Program-made: the position numbers and the translations under genes
Notes under the pieces: model-generated
The model's input: the letters and a program-made list of their open reading frames with translations, nothing else
Databases searched by the model: none
Told to the model about the DNA's origin: nothing
Part shown: in pieces, positions 7,029-14,820 of the stretch
Layout of the letters: the number at the start of each line of letters is the position of its first letter
Numbering within the stretch: position 1 is the first letter of the stretch
DNA from: Christensenellaceae bacterium
Lineage (GTDB): Bacteria; Bacillota; Clostridia; Christensenellales; Borkfalkiaceae
DNA length: 26,055 nt
Direction of reading: 5' to 3'
Assembly (NCBI GenBank): GCA_948482865.1
Contig: CAOMHR010000005.1
Span: 1-26,055 of the forward strand

Positions 7029-8954
7029 ATGGCATTAACCAAAAACAAAAAGGTTCTCGAATTCGTAGAACAGAGCGCCGCATTGGCGCAGCCCGACAAA
7101 ATAGTCTGGATTGACGGCAGCGCAAGCCAGATTAAGGCTTTGAAAGAAGAAGCCGTAAAGAGCGGCGAACTTATCAAACTGAACGAGAATAAACTGCCCG
7201 ACTGCTATCTGCACCGCACCAAAGTAAACGACGTTGCGCGCGTGGAAGACAGGACGTTTATATGTACTAAAAATAAAGAAGACGCAGGTCCCATAAACTA
7301 CTGGATGGACCCCAAACAGGCGTACGAACTCACTTCCGAAATCGCGCGCGGTTCGATGAAGGGCAGGACTATGTACGTCATTCCCTATTCGATGGGCGTA
7401 GTAGGTTCGTCCTTTGCAAAAATAGGCATTGAAGTTACAGACAGTATTTACGTCGTTCTCAATATGAACATTATGACCAGAGTAGGCAAGGTCTGCCTTG
7501 ACGCTCTCGGCAAAAACGGCGGCTTCATAAAGGGCTTCCACGCAAAGTGCGACGTGGACGCGGAAAAGAGATACATAATGCACTTCCCCGAAGACAACAC
7601 CATAATTTCGGTAAACTCCGCTTACGGCGGCAACGTGCTTCTGGGTAAAAAGTGCTTTGCATTGCGCATTGCTTCCTATCTCGGCAAAAACGAAGGCTGG
7701 ATGGCGGAACATATGCTGATACTCGGCGTGACCTATCCCGACGGCGAAAAGAAGTACGTTGCGGCGGCGTTCCCTTCGGCTTGCGGCAAGACCAACCTTG
7801 CAATGCTCATACCCCCCAAACACTACCTTGAAAAGGGTTACAAAATCGAGTGCGTGGGCGATGACATTGCCTGGATAAGAGTGGGCGCGGACGGAAGGCT
7901 GTGGGCGGTTAACCCCGAAAACGGTTTCTTCGGCGTAGCTCCCGGCACAAACGAACACAGCAACTTCAACGCGCTTGAATCTACCAAACGCGGCACGATA
8001 TTCACAAACGTTGCGCTTAATACCGACGATATGACGGTGTGGTGGGAAGGACTTACAAAAGAGTTGCCCGAACACGTTATTGACTGGACGGGCAAGCCCT
8101 GGAACCCCGAAAAGTTCGACAAGAAAGATAAATCGACCTGCTCGGCGCACCCCAACTCGCGTTTCACCGCGCCGGCAATCAACTGCCCCTGCGTTTCTCC
8201 CGAGTTCAATTCCAAGACGGGCGTACCCCTTTCGGCAATTATCTTCGGCGGCAGACGCGCTTCGACCACGCCCCTTGTATACCAGTCGCGCGACTGGAAC
8301 CACGGCGTATTCGTAGGTTCGGCAATGTCTTCCGAAACCACGGCGGCTGCTGCGGGAGCGGTAGGCGTTCTGCGCCACGACCCCATGGCAATGAAGCCTT
8401 TTGCCGGATATCATATGGGCGACTACTTTGCGCACTGGATCGATATGGGCAAAAAAGTTAAAAACCCGCCCAAAATTTTCAACGTAAACTGGTTCCGTAC
8501 CGACAAAGACGGCAACTTTATGTGGCCCGGTTTCGGCGACAATATGCGCGTGCTTGAATGGATTTTAAAGCGTTGCGGAGATACCCCTATCGACGCGGAC
8601 GAAACGCCCATAGGCTTTGTTCCCAGAGCGGAAGATATTGACCTTTCCGATATGGATTACGAAATTTCCGCGGGCAAAAAGTTCGATATAGATTCTCTTA
8701 AAGAAATTCTTACCGTAGATAAAGAAAAGTGGGCGCAGGAAGCCGTAGAAATTGAAAATTACTACAAAACTTCCATAAAGGACAGAATTCCCGAAGAACT
8801 TTGGGAATCACTCAACACCCTTAAAGCGAACTGCGTAGTTGAAAAGAAGGCTTCCCCCGCAAAAAAGGCGGAAGCAAAACCTGCTGCAAAAACAACGGCT
8901 AAAAAGACGGTAACCAAAACAACAACTACGAAAAAACCCGCTGCAAAAAAATAA
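7029..8954 (+). CDS. pckG: Phosphoenolpyruvate carboxykinase, GTP-type, with Lys/Ala-rich tail
   Basis: 641 aa. It catalyses oxaloacetate + GTP to phosphoenolpyruvate + GDP + CO2. In fermenters it may run in the carboxylating direction to feed succinate or propionate routes (inference). GTP-family motifs are clear: AAFPSACGKTNLAM (P-loop), GDDIAWIRVG, NPENGFFGVAPGTN, FGGRRASTTPLVYQS and the active-site stretch HFPEDNTIISVNSAYGG. The family normally ends just after EELWESL; here about 37 extra residues (605-641) follow, rich in Lys, Ala and Thr (for example AKKAEAKPAAKTTAKK). AAAGGAG lies 7 nt before the ATG. Monocistronic: own promoter and own terminator. A long antisense open frame covers much of it and is a shadow. 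Confidence 0.97.
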   Translation: MALTKNKKVLEFVEQSAALAQPDKIVWIDGSASQIKALKEEAVKSGELIKLNENKLPDCYLHRTKVNDVARVEDRTFICTKNKEDAGPINYWMDPKQAYELTSEIARGSMKGRTMYVIPYSMGVVGSSFAKIGIEVTDSIYVVLNMNIMTRVGKVCLDALGKNGGFIKGFHAKCDVDAEKRYIMHFPEDNTIISVNSAYGGNVLLGKKCFALRIASYLGKNEGWMAEHMLILGVTYPDGEKKYVAAAFPSACGKTNLAMLIPPKHYLEKGYKIECVGDDIAWIRVGADGRLWAVNPENGFFGVAPGTNEHSNFNALESTKRGTIFTNVALNTDDMTVWWEGLTKELPEHVIDWTGKPWNPEKFDKKDKSTCSAHPNSRFTAPAINCPCVSPEFNSKTGVPLSAIIFGGRRASTTPLVYQSRDWNHGVFVGSAMSSETTAAAAGAVGVLRHDPMAMKPFAGYHMGDYFAHWIDMGKKVKNPPKIFNVNWFRTDKDGNFMWPGFGDNMRVLEWILKRCGDTPIDADETPIGFVPRAEDIDLSDMDYEISAGKKFDIDSLKEILTVDKEKWAQEAVEIENYYKTSIKDRIPEELWESLNTLKANCVVEKKASPAKKAEAKPAAKTTAKKTVTKTTTTKKPAAKK

Positions 8955-8982
8955 GATTACCTTATTAATTTAACATTTAATT

Positions 8983-9012
8983 AAAAAACCACGTGCTATG
9001 CACGTGGTTTTT
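8983..9012 (+). terminator. Terminator of pckG
   Basis: Stem CCACGTG (8989-8995) with CACGTGG (9001-9007), loop CTATG, flanked by A-run and T-run (9008-9012), so it can act in both directions. Confidence 0.88.
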
Positions 9013-9152
9013 CATTATCGGGCAATAAGCCCTAATCTCTACTGGCTGCGCACAAGTGCGCCCAAAGAATCGGACAGACACCCGCGCATAGAATTATTTG
9101 CCGCTCGTAAACGAGCTTATTTTATGCGGTCATTCTGAACACCATTTTCATT

Positions 9153-9286
9153 GTCATTCTGCCCGAGCGATGCGACGGTTTGCGCACCTTAATTTAAAAG
9201 AATATTAATATGGCGCAAAGCGAAGCTGAAAAATCCCCCAACATTCCGTTTTATACGGGAGACCCTTCGGCTTCGCTCAGGGCGAC
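9153..9286 (+). repeat. Interspersed repeat, copy A
   Basis: Part of the otherwise empty stretch 8955-9336. The first 78 bp (9153-9230) are nearly identical to 15872-15949 and to the reverse complement of the end of copy C; the common core reads CGACGGTTTGCGCACCTTAA. It ends with GACCCTTCGGCTTCGCTCAG. An ATG inside it opens a frame (MAQSEAEKS...) that also exists in the other copies, but it is repeat sequence and not a credible gene. The remainder of 9013-9152 holds only short palindromes. Confidence 0.8.
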
Positions 9287-9336
9287 AAATAAAATATCAA
9301 ATCGCATTCCGAAATATGAAACGCAATCTGTTTTCT

Positions 9337-9544
9337 CTATTTGTTGTCAAACAATTCTGACGGAGATATTTCAAACAATTCGCACAAAAACAGAATTTGG
9401 TCATAGTTCAATTCGAACACACCGTTTTCAAAGCGGGTGCATTGCTGTTGCGTTATATTCGGTTTTCCGGCAACTTCTCTTTGGGTTAAATCTTTATATT
9501 TACGGGCGTCTTTTAAATTGTCGTCAAAAAAATTTTTACAACAT
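9337..9544 (-). pseudogene. XRE-family helix-turn-helix regulator, broken by a one-base insertion
   Basis: The minus strand reads FFDDNLKDARKYKDLTQREV, then a typical XRE recognition and C-terminal part (ITQQQCTRFENG, ILFLCELFEISPSELFDNK), stop at 9337-9339. No start codon exists in this frame. The ATG at 9542-9544 is one base out of frame: removing one T after ATGTTG gives MLKNFFDDNLKDARK and a 68-residue protein, the size of xre2 at 22318. There is also no Shine-Dalgarno. It is therefore a recent pseudogene or a sequence error. It lies directly behind repeat copy A. Confidence 0.65.
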
Positions 9545-9621
9545 TTTGTGATGTAAAGCGGGATTTTTTTATCAGTTTATTATATATTGTCTATACACTT
9601 CTTGCTGTGAGATAAACCATT

Positions 9622-9657
9622 AATAAAGCGCGTAACAGTTTTGTTACGCGCTTTATT
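9622..9657. terminator. Terminator after jag
   Basis: A perfect 15-bp stem AATAAAGCGCGTAAC (9622-9636) with GTTACGCGCTTTATT (9643-9657) and a 6-nt loop. The A/T ends allow function on either strand; it closes the dnaN-to-jag run on the minus strand. Confidence 0.8.
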
Positions 9658-9668
9658 ATTTGCATATA

Positions 9669-10508
9669 TTAATCGTTTGAGTTTCCGCCGTCTTCGGATT
9701 TTGCTCCGCTGTTGCCAAGGAACGTGCCGAAAACTATTTCCTTTTTGCCGCGCGGGGGTCTGCCGCCGCCCGACGAAGGGCGTCTTTCACGGTTGCCGTC
9801 ACGGCGGTCGCGACGGTCAAACTTTCTGTCGGACCTTTCGCCCCTGTTGCCGAAGGGCTTTCTTTCGCCGAATTTTATGCCGCGATCAAAAGGTTTTGCG
9901 CCGTCGGGAATAACTGCTATATATCTCACGGGTTCTTTGCCTTCGGATACCGTTTTCACGTTTTCGTAATTTGCAAGGGCGGAGTGGATAATGCGCCTTT
10001 CATAGGGGTTCATAGGTTCAAGAATTACCTTTCTGCCCGTTTCAATCGCCTTTTTTGCAAGTTTGTCTGCAAGTTTTTTAAGGGTTTCTTCGCGCTGGGT
10101 ACGGTAGTCTTCGCAGTCTACCACAACTTTCTGATATTCGTCCCTGCCGGTGTTTGCAACCGCGCCAGCAATGCACTGTATCGCGTCAAGCACGTCGCCG
10201 CGCTTGCCTATGACTTTTGAAGAAGAAGGTGTTTTTATATCGATTTTAATATTGTCGCCGTCTTCGCAGATTTCGCACTTCGATTCGATTTCAAGGATTT
10301 TAAGCAATCCTTCGATAAATTCCGCCGCGCGCGCCGCGTCCGACCCCTTTTTTCTGATTTGTACCTTTGCCTTGACCGAGCCGAAAAGTTTTTTCTTGCC
10401 TTCTTCCAGAACCGTAATTTCCGCTTCGTCCAGCGTTATGCCGAGCGCGTCCAACCCCTGTTCAATCGCTTCGTCAACCGTCTTTGCGGTAAAAATTTGT
10501 TCGTCCAT
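9669..10508 (-). CDS. khpB: RNA-binding protein KhpB/Jag (SpoIIIJ-associated)
   Basis: 279 aa. KhpB (Jag/EloR) is a cytoplasmic RNA-binding protein that partners KhpA and affects cell elongation and mRNA stability in other Firmicutes. Domains in order: Jag-N (about 1-50, ending GKKKLFGSVKAKVQI), KH domain (about 88-133, with VIGKRGDVLDAIQ containing the GxxG loop at 101-104), and R3H domain (about 137-201, NPYERRIIHSAL). The last 78 residues (202-279) are an Arg/Gly/Asp-rich disordered tail (SDRKFDRRDRRDGNRERR) that is longer than usual and may add RNA binding. Its ATG overlaps the yidC stop (TAATG), the usual yidC-jag coupling. Confidence 0.95.
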   Translation of the reverse strand: MDEQIFTAKTVDEAIEQGLDALGITLDEAEITVLEEGKKKLFGSVKAKVQIRKKGSDAARAAEFIEGLLKILEIESKCEICEDGDNIKIDIKTPSSSKVIGKRGDVLDAIQCIAGAVANTGRDEYQKVVVDCEDYRTQREETLKKLADKLAKKAIETGRKVILEPMNPYERRIIHSALANYENVKTVSEGKEPVRYIAVIPDGAKPFDRGIKFGERKPFGNRGERSDRKFDRRDRRDGNRERRPSSGGGRPPRGKKEIVFGTFLGNSGAKSEDGGNSND

Positions 10509-11770
10509 TACTTTAACCTCTTTCTGTTTTTGTTGCCTTGTTTTGCACGTTTTTTATTGAATTCCCCGTTTGCAATCTGTTTTGCAAATCTGGCTTCAGT
10601 TACTTTATTGATGATAAGGGTGGTGATGAGTCCGTAGCAGGTGTTGGTTATCATATAGATAGAGAACGCCGCGCTGTAAAAGAATGAGAATACGCCGTAA
10701 ATTATGGGCATCATTATCATCATCCACTTGTTTGTCTTTGCGGCGCTGCCGTCTACAGAACCAAGTTCCGCCGCGTCCTTTTGCGAGCGGCTCATAATAA
10801 ACTGTTGCAGGAACATAAGACCTATCGCCAGCACTATAAGAACAAAATATCCGTTGTAGGTCTTTTGTTCTTTACTCAAATTAAACATTACTTCGTTGTA
10901 CGAATCTTCATACGAAGCGTCTACGCCCGTTCCGATTGCACGCGAAACGGAAGACGAGAATTTAGAAAACGAAGGAATTTCTTTATTCAGCATCGAGTCG
11001 GGATACCAGATATTTTTAACCCAGATGAAAGTAGTTTTGTTGTCTTTGTAGTACGAAGCGCTCGCCTGTCTTGCGTAAAGGCGGACGTATTTCGTTACGT
11101 AGCCCTGCTTTTCGTCTTCGCCGAGACTGTCGTAATTTTCGGGCAGCTCGAACTCTGCGGCGGTGTCCTTTTCGATACGGGTTTTGAATTTTTCAAAATC
11201 GACCTTATAAGCCGTGCCGCCCACGGAATCGTCTTTTACTTCAATCAGAAATCCGTCTTCGTGATTGTTGTCGCCTTCAAGGCTTACGCAAACAAAGGAT
11301 TTTACGCTGGCGTTATATTCGTCCACCATATTATTATAAGTGGAAAGATTTGCAAACTGCGAATATGTTGAGAACGCGCTGAACACTACCATGAATATGA
11401 CCAGAGATACAATCATAGGAATGCACGCGCCGAACATAGAATATCCGTTCGCTTTTTGCAGTTCCATAACTTTCTGGCTGTACATCTGCTTGTCGTTGGC
11501 GTACTGTTTCTGCAATTTTTCCATCTGCGGCCGCATCTCTTTCATAATAAGCGACTGCTTTTTGGTTTTTACGCGCGAATAGACGTCAAGCGGCAGTACT
11601 ACGGTTTTCAGTATCAGCGTAAACACGACAACGCCCAGACCGACTATACCGACGCCTTCGATAAGCCACTGGATAACTTTGCCTATCCAGTTAAGACTTC
11701 TTATGTCTATTTTGTCCAGGATTACGCCGCCGATGTAGCCGACGCTATCCAATAAATTTAATGTTCCCAT
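10508..11770 (-). CDS. yidC: Membrane protein insertase YidC (SpoIIIJ type) with large extracellular insertion
   Basis: 420 aa. It inserts membrane proteins with or without Sec. Hydrophobic segments: about 36-58, 113-135, 307-325, 347-366 and 373-388, the five-helix Gram-positive core. The cytoplasmic hairpin KEMRPQMEKLQKQY (78-90) is typical. Two oddities: roughly 170 residues (about 136-305) of hydrophilic sequence lie outside the membrane between the second and third segments, where SpoIIIJ has only a short loop. Also, the groove Arg of the first core helix appears as Lys (TLILKTVVLPLD, K55), conserving charge. No lipobox is seen at the N-terminus. It follows yidD by 6 nt. Confidence 0.95.
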   Translation of the reverse strand: MGTLNLLDSVGYIGGVILDKIDIRSLNWIGKVIQWLIEGVGIVGLGVVVFTLILKTVVLPLDVYSRVKTKKQSLIMKEMRPQMEKLQKQYANDKQMYSQKVMELQKANGYSMFGACIPMIVSLVIFMVVFSAFSTYSQFANLSTYNNMVDEYNASVKSFVCVSLEGDNNHEDGFLIEVKDDSVGGTAYKVDFEKFKTRIEKDTAAEFELPENYDSLGEDEKQGYVTKYVRLYARQASASYYKDNKTTFIWVKNIWYPDSMLNKEIPSFSKFSSSVSRAIGTGVDASYEDSYNEVMFNLSKEQKTYNGYFVLIVLAIGLMFLQQFIMSRSQKDAAELGSVDGSAAKTNKWMMIMMPIIYGVFSFFYSAAFSIYMITNTCYGLITTLIINKVTEARFAKQIANGEFNKKRAKQGNKNRKRLK

Positions 11771-11776
11771 CTTTTT

Positions 11777-12067
11777 CTACTTGACCCATTTTAATTTAAA
11801 ATAATTTTCGGGCGCGGGGTCAAAACCGCCCTTCGATAACGGATTGCACCTTAACAGCCGCCAGCTCCCCAACAGTATTCCGATAATTACGCCGTGGTTG
11901 TTTATCGACCTTAGCGTATATTCCGAACAAGTCGGTTCGTAAAGGCAGGTGTGTCGCGAAAGATTTTTCTGGTAAAATATTATAAGACGCATACACAGCA
12001 TCTTTATATACGGTTTAAACACCGTCCGCCTGAGAAGTTTATAAAACTTTTTCAGCTTTTGGTACAT
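11777..12067 (-). CDS. yidD: Membrane protein insertion efficiency factor YidD
   Basis: 96 aa. A small amphipathic inner-membrane-associated protein that assists YidC. The family signature is complete: LIIFYQKNLSRHTCLYEPTC, then SEYTLRSINNHGVIIG, then LLRCNPLSKGGFDPAP, with the conserved cysteines. The first ATG at 12067 overlaps rnpA by 16 nt and gives a basic 22-residue lead; a second in-frame Met (residue 23) fits the shorter family members equally well, so the start is uncertain. Confidence 0.93.
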   Translation of the reverse strand: MYQKLKKFYKLLRRTVFKPYIKMLCMRLIIFYQKNLSRHTCLYEPTCSEYTLRSINNHGVIIGILLGSWRLLRCNPLSKGGFDPAPENYFKLKWVK

Positions 12068-12381
12068 TCGTTTACCTTTTTAATACAAGACAAAAGCCCT
12101 TTTTCAAAATTTTTCACACTGTATTCTTCCGCGACTTTAGGTATTATGATAACGCTGTACGGTCTTAAAAAATTTGGGCAGGTGTTTGCAAACGCCACGC
12201 GGATAAGCCGCTTAATGCGGTTGCGCTTTGTCGCCTTGCCGTGCTTTTTGGATACGGCTATGCCCATATTCAGACTTTTTGACGGAAAATACAATAACGT
12301 AATACAGGGGGAAAATACCCTTTTTCCCCTGTTGAAAATTTTTTGAAAGTCAGAGTTTTTCTTTAATCTTAAATAATTCAA
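12052..12381 (-). CDS. rnpA: Ribonuclease P protein component
   Basis: 109 aa with a TTG start (12379-12381), 9 nt after the rpmH stop, and no clear Shine-Dalgarno; translation is probably coupled to rpmH. The protein subunit helps RNase P RNA bind pre-tRNA 5' leaders. Visible: N-terminal LRLKKNSDFQKIFNRGKR and the RNR signature KRNRIKRLIR. Normal length. The TTG start is chosen because family members begin just before the LRLKKNSDFQ segment and no ATG is available there. Confidence 0.95.
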   Translation of the reverse strand: MNYLRLKKNSDFQKIFNRGKRVFSPCITLLYFPSKSLNMGIAVSKKHGKATKRNRIKRLIRVAFANTCPNFLRPYSVIIIPKVAEEYSVKNFEKGLLSCIKKVNECTKS

Positions 12382-12390
12382 AAACTTAGT

Positions 12391-12525
12391 TTACGCGGAA
12401 AGTTTTTTTCTTCCCTTGTTTCTTCTTCTCTTCAATACCTTTCTGCCTGCGGTTGAAGCCATTCTCTTTCTGAATCCGTGGACCTTGCTTCTCTGTCTCT
12501 TTTTGGGTTGATAAGTTCTTTTCAT
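12391..12525 (-). CDS. rpmH: Ribosomal protein bL34
   Basis: 44 aa, translated by hand. ATG at 12523-12525 is preceded by AAAGGAAC, stop TAA at 12391-12393. It starts MKRTYQPKKRQRSKVHGFRK and continues with RMASTAGRKVLKRRRNKGR, the canonical bL34 sequence. First gene of the rpmH-rnpA-yidD-yidC-jag set, with its own promoter at 12563-12591. Confidence 0.98.
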   Translation of the reverse strand: MKRTYQPKKRQRSKVHGFRKRMASTAGRKVLKRRRNKGRKKLSA

Positions 12526-12562
12526 TTTTTATGTTCCTTTTATATAAGATTATTTTTTAATT

Positions 12563-12591
12563 ATTTTAAAGTTTAAATAAAATTAAGTCAA
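12563..12591 (-). promoter_or_regulatory. Promoter of the rpmH-rnpA-yidD-yidC-jag operon
   Basis: On the minus strand TTGACT (12586-12591), 17-nt AT-rich spacer, TAAAAT (12563-12568). It lies in the 96-bp gap behind dnaN, which therefore need not be co-transcribed with rpmH. Confidence 0.65.
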
Positions 12592-12621
12592 TCAATTATC
12601 GGCGGAAATAACCGCGGATTA

Positions 12622-13725
12622 TTAATTGCTCGCCGTCCTTACCGGCAAAATCAGGTACAGGTTGTCCTTATCGTTTGCGTTTTCGCAGGTGAATGGCTGT
12701 ATCTGATTATTGAAAGAAAGTACGATTTCATCTTCCGAAAGGGCGTTAACCGCGTCTATTATAAACTTGGAGTTCATTGCTATTCTTACGTCTTTGCCCT
12801 GAATGTCTGCTTTTACCGGTTCCTGAACGCTGCCTATTTCCGAATTCGAAGACACGTCTATTTTTTCGCCGTTGATATCGAATATTATAAGGCTGTTTTT
12901 GTCGTTTCTTACAAGAATAGCCGCGCGCTCTATGCTGGCTTTGAGCAGATCTTTATTTACCGTAACTACGGTTATAAAATCTTTGGGGATTATATTTTCT
13001 TTCTTTATAAAATCGCCGCTGTAAAGACGGGAAGTTAAAACGGTGTTGTCTGAAGCGACCAAAATCATTCCGCGCTGGACGAAAATTTCTGTTTCGCCTT
13101 CGCTTTCGGGAATCATTTTTTCGATTTCGTTCAGCGTTCTCGCGGGGCAGACTATTTCAAGGTCGCCCGTGGAAGACAGAACTTTTCCCTTTACCGTCGC
13201 AAGGCGGAAACCGTCAAGCGAAGTTACGCAGATGTCTTCTCCTGTGATTACGAACTGGCAACCCTTTAAAATGGGGCGCGAGTCGTCGGTGGCGCAGCAG
13301 AACGAAGTTGAATTTATAAACTTTTTCAGATCGGAAGTTTTGAGTCTGAAACTGCTTTCGTTTATGTTTGTGTCCATGCGCGGAAATTCGTCCGCGGGAA
13401 GAACCTGCATGTCCGTCTGGCTGTCGGCGTAAATGATATCCATTTTTTTACCGTCGGTTGAAAGGGTAATCTGCACGCCTTCCAGCTTTTTGATAAAGTC
13501 TGCAAAATATTTACCGGGAACGCAAACTTCGCCTTCTTCGAAAACGTCCGCCTTAATGGTCTTACAGATAGAAATTTCGTTATCGGTGGCGGTAAGTGTC
13601 AAATTGTCGTTTTCGGCTGAAATTTTGATACATTCCAGAACGGGTACTGTCGTTTTGCTTGCGCAGGCTTTTACAACTTTAAGCACTGCGTCGGATAAAT
13701 CGATGCCTTCACATACGGCTTTCAT
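12622..13725 (-). CDS. dnaN: DNA polymerase III beta subunit (sliding clamp)
   Basis: 367 aa, full length. It forms the dimeric ring that tethers the polymerase to DNA. Three clamp repeats can be followed, with typical stretches TTVPVLECIKISAENDNLTL, YFADFIKKLEG, FCCATDDSRPILKGCQF and the C-terminal NLYLILPVR. GGAG lies 7 nt before the ATG. Normally dnaN follows dnaA, transcribed away from rpmH; here it lies immediately upstream of rpmH on the same strand, with no dnaA nearby. About 400 bp of AT-rich sequence with DnaA-box-like sites separates it from the divergent rsmG. Confidence 0.97.
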   Translation of the reverse strand: MKAVCEGIDLSDAVLKVVKACASKTTVPVLECIKISAENDNLTLTATDNEISICKTIKADVFEEGEVCVPGKYFADFIKKLEGVQITLSTDGKKMDIIYADSQTDMQVLPADEFPRMDTNINESSFRLKTSDLKKFINSTSFCCATDDSRPILKGCQFVITGEDICVTSLDGFRLATVKGKVLSSTGDLEIVCPARTLNEIEKMIPESEGETEIFVQRGMILVASDNTVLTSRLYSGDFIKKENIIPKDFITVVTVNKDLLKASIERAAILVRNDKNSLIIFDINGEKIDVSSNSEIGSVQEPVKADIQGKDVRIAMNSKFIIDAVNALSEDEIVLSFNNQIQPFTCENANDKDNLYLILPVRTASN

Positions 13726-13808
13726 AGTCGGCTCCTTACTTTTGTATAGTTTGTTATTTTTATTTTATTTATTATTTATTAATATAGTATATATAGTAAT
13801 AGGGACGG

Positions 13809-13828
13809 TGGAATTGTTAATAACTTTT
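13809..13828 (-). repeat. 20-bp sequence shared with the putative oriC
   Basis: The minus strand reads AAAAGTTATTAACAATTCCA, identical to plus-strand 17736-17755. Both copies lie next to DnaA-box clusters. Confidence 0.85.
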
Positions 13829-14090
13829 CAAATACGTTAAAAACCGTATATATAATAACAAAAAAGCGCCGAAAATGCAACAAAAACAGGGCTGTTGTTG
13901 TGTGGAAAAAGTCAGTTTTTTAAGTTAATAACAAAGTGCATAGATTGTGGTTAAGTGGAATGTTTAAAGGCGCGTAAATTATGTAAATGAAACTAAATGT
14001 TTGAAAACCAGGAAAATAAAGGGTTGTCCACCGCAAATTGTTAATTGTGGATAAACTTACTGTTTAATTATTTATCTTAATTCAGACGGC

Positions 14091-14120
14091 TTGCAATTTT
14101 ATCTTTTTGTGTGTTATAAT
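14091..14120 (+). promoter_or_regulatory. Promoter that makes rsmG mRNA leaderless
   Basis: TTGCAA (14091-14096), 18-nt spacer, TATAAT (14115-14120). The expected start, 7 nt past the -10, coincides with the ATG at 14127. Confidence 0.6.
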
Positions 14121-14126
14121 CCGGTT

Positions 14127-14810
14127 ATGGAACTTGAAAAGCTGGCTGAAACAATTAAAAACAAGTGTTCGTACGAATTCGGACAGTTTGAAGAATTGTT
14201 ACTGGAATACAATAAAAAGTGTAATTTAACTTCTATTACGGCAAAAAACGAAGTTTTTATCAAGCATTTTTTAGACAGTGTTGCCGGCGAAAGTCTTTTT
14301 CCGCTGAACTCCAAGGTTGTTGAAATCGGTTCGGGCGGCGGCTTCCCTTCCGTTCCGCTTAAAATAATCAGGGAAGATTTAAACTTTACCCTTATCGAAA
14401 GCACGGGCAAAAAATGCGTGTTTTTAAACGAAGTTGTGGACAAGTTACAACTTGACTGTGTACAAGTGCTGAATATCCGTGCCGAAGACGGCGCAAGGGA
14501 CAAAAATTTAAGGGAAAAGTTTGACATTGCCTGCGCGAGAGCTGTGGCACAGCTGAATACCCTTTGCGAATATTGTCTGCCTTACGTAAGGATTGGCGGC
14601 TGTTTTATCGCCTATAAGGGCGAAGCGGAGAACGAGATACAAAATTCGTTGAAAGCGGTAGAAATTCTCGGCGGCAGGATAGACGGCGTTTTATCCTTTG
14701 ACTTGCCGGAAGACGGCGGAAAACGTAACATTATAAAAATAACCAAAGTAAAGCCCACGCCGCAGACTTATCCGCGCGGTCAGGGCAGGGAACGGAAAAA
14801 TCCGCTGTAA
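14127..14810 (+). CDS. rsmG: 16S rRNA (guanine527-N7)-methyltransferase RsmG
   Basis: 227 aa from ATG 14127 (MELEKLAETI). An upstream in-frame ATG at 14091 lies in the promoter and is rejected. RsmG (GidB) methylates G527 of 16S rRNA with S-adenosylmethionine. Visible: YNKKCNLTSIT near the start, the SAM-binding loop VVEIGSGGGFPSVPLKI, CARAVAQLNTLCEYCLPYV, and the terminal PQTYPRGQGRERKNPL. There is no Shine-Dalgarno, in line with a leaderless transcript. In Bacillus it follows mnmG; here mnmE and mnmG are absent and it diverges from dnaN. A SLOG gene follows by 10 nt. Confidence 0.96.
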   Translation: MELEKLAETIKNKCSYEFGQFEELLLEYNKKCNLTSITAKNEVFIKHFLDSVAGESLFPLNSKVVEIGSGGGFPSVPLKIIREDLNFTLIESTGKKCVFLNEVVDKLQLDCVQVLNIRAEDGARDKNLREKFDIACARAVAQLNTLCEYCLPYVRIGGCFIAYKGEAENEIQNSLKAVEILGGRIDGVLSFDLPEDGGKRNIIKITKVKPTPQTYPRGQGRERKNPL

Positions 14811-14820
14811 GGTAAAAATT

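Larger units (their letters stand above)
13726..14126. promoter_or_regulatory. dnaN-rsmG intergenic region with scattered DnaA-box-like sites
   Basis: No gene. One perfect box lies at 14046-14054 (TGTGGATAA, minus orientation). Near matches lie at 13946-13954 (TGTGGTTAA), 13901-13909 (TGTGGAAAA) and 14024-14032 (TTGTCCACC). 13809-13828 is an inverted copy of a 20-bp sequence found beside the DnaA boxes at 17.7 kb. It could be a subsidiary origin element or DnaA control of dnaN and rsmG; boxes are fewer and less regular than at 17.5 kb. No clean dnaN promoter could be fixed. Confidence 0.5.

Noticed and set aside
7035..8435. 466-aa open frame on the minus strand
   Set aside because: Lies antisense within pckG; its protein is rich in Val/Arg/His/Phe with no family features, as expected of a shadow frame.
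9048..9061. GCGCAC-AA-GTGCGC palindrome
   Set aside because: A two-base loop is too small for a hairpin and nothing around it supports an operator.
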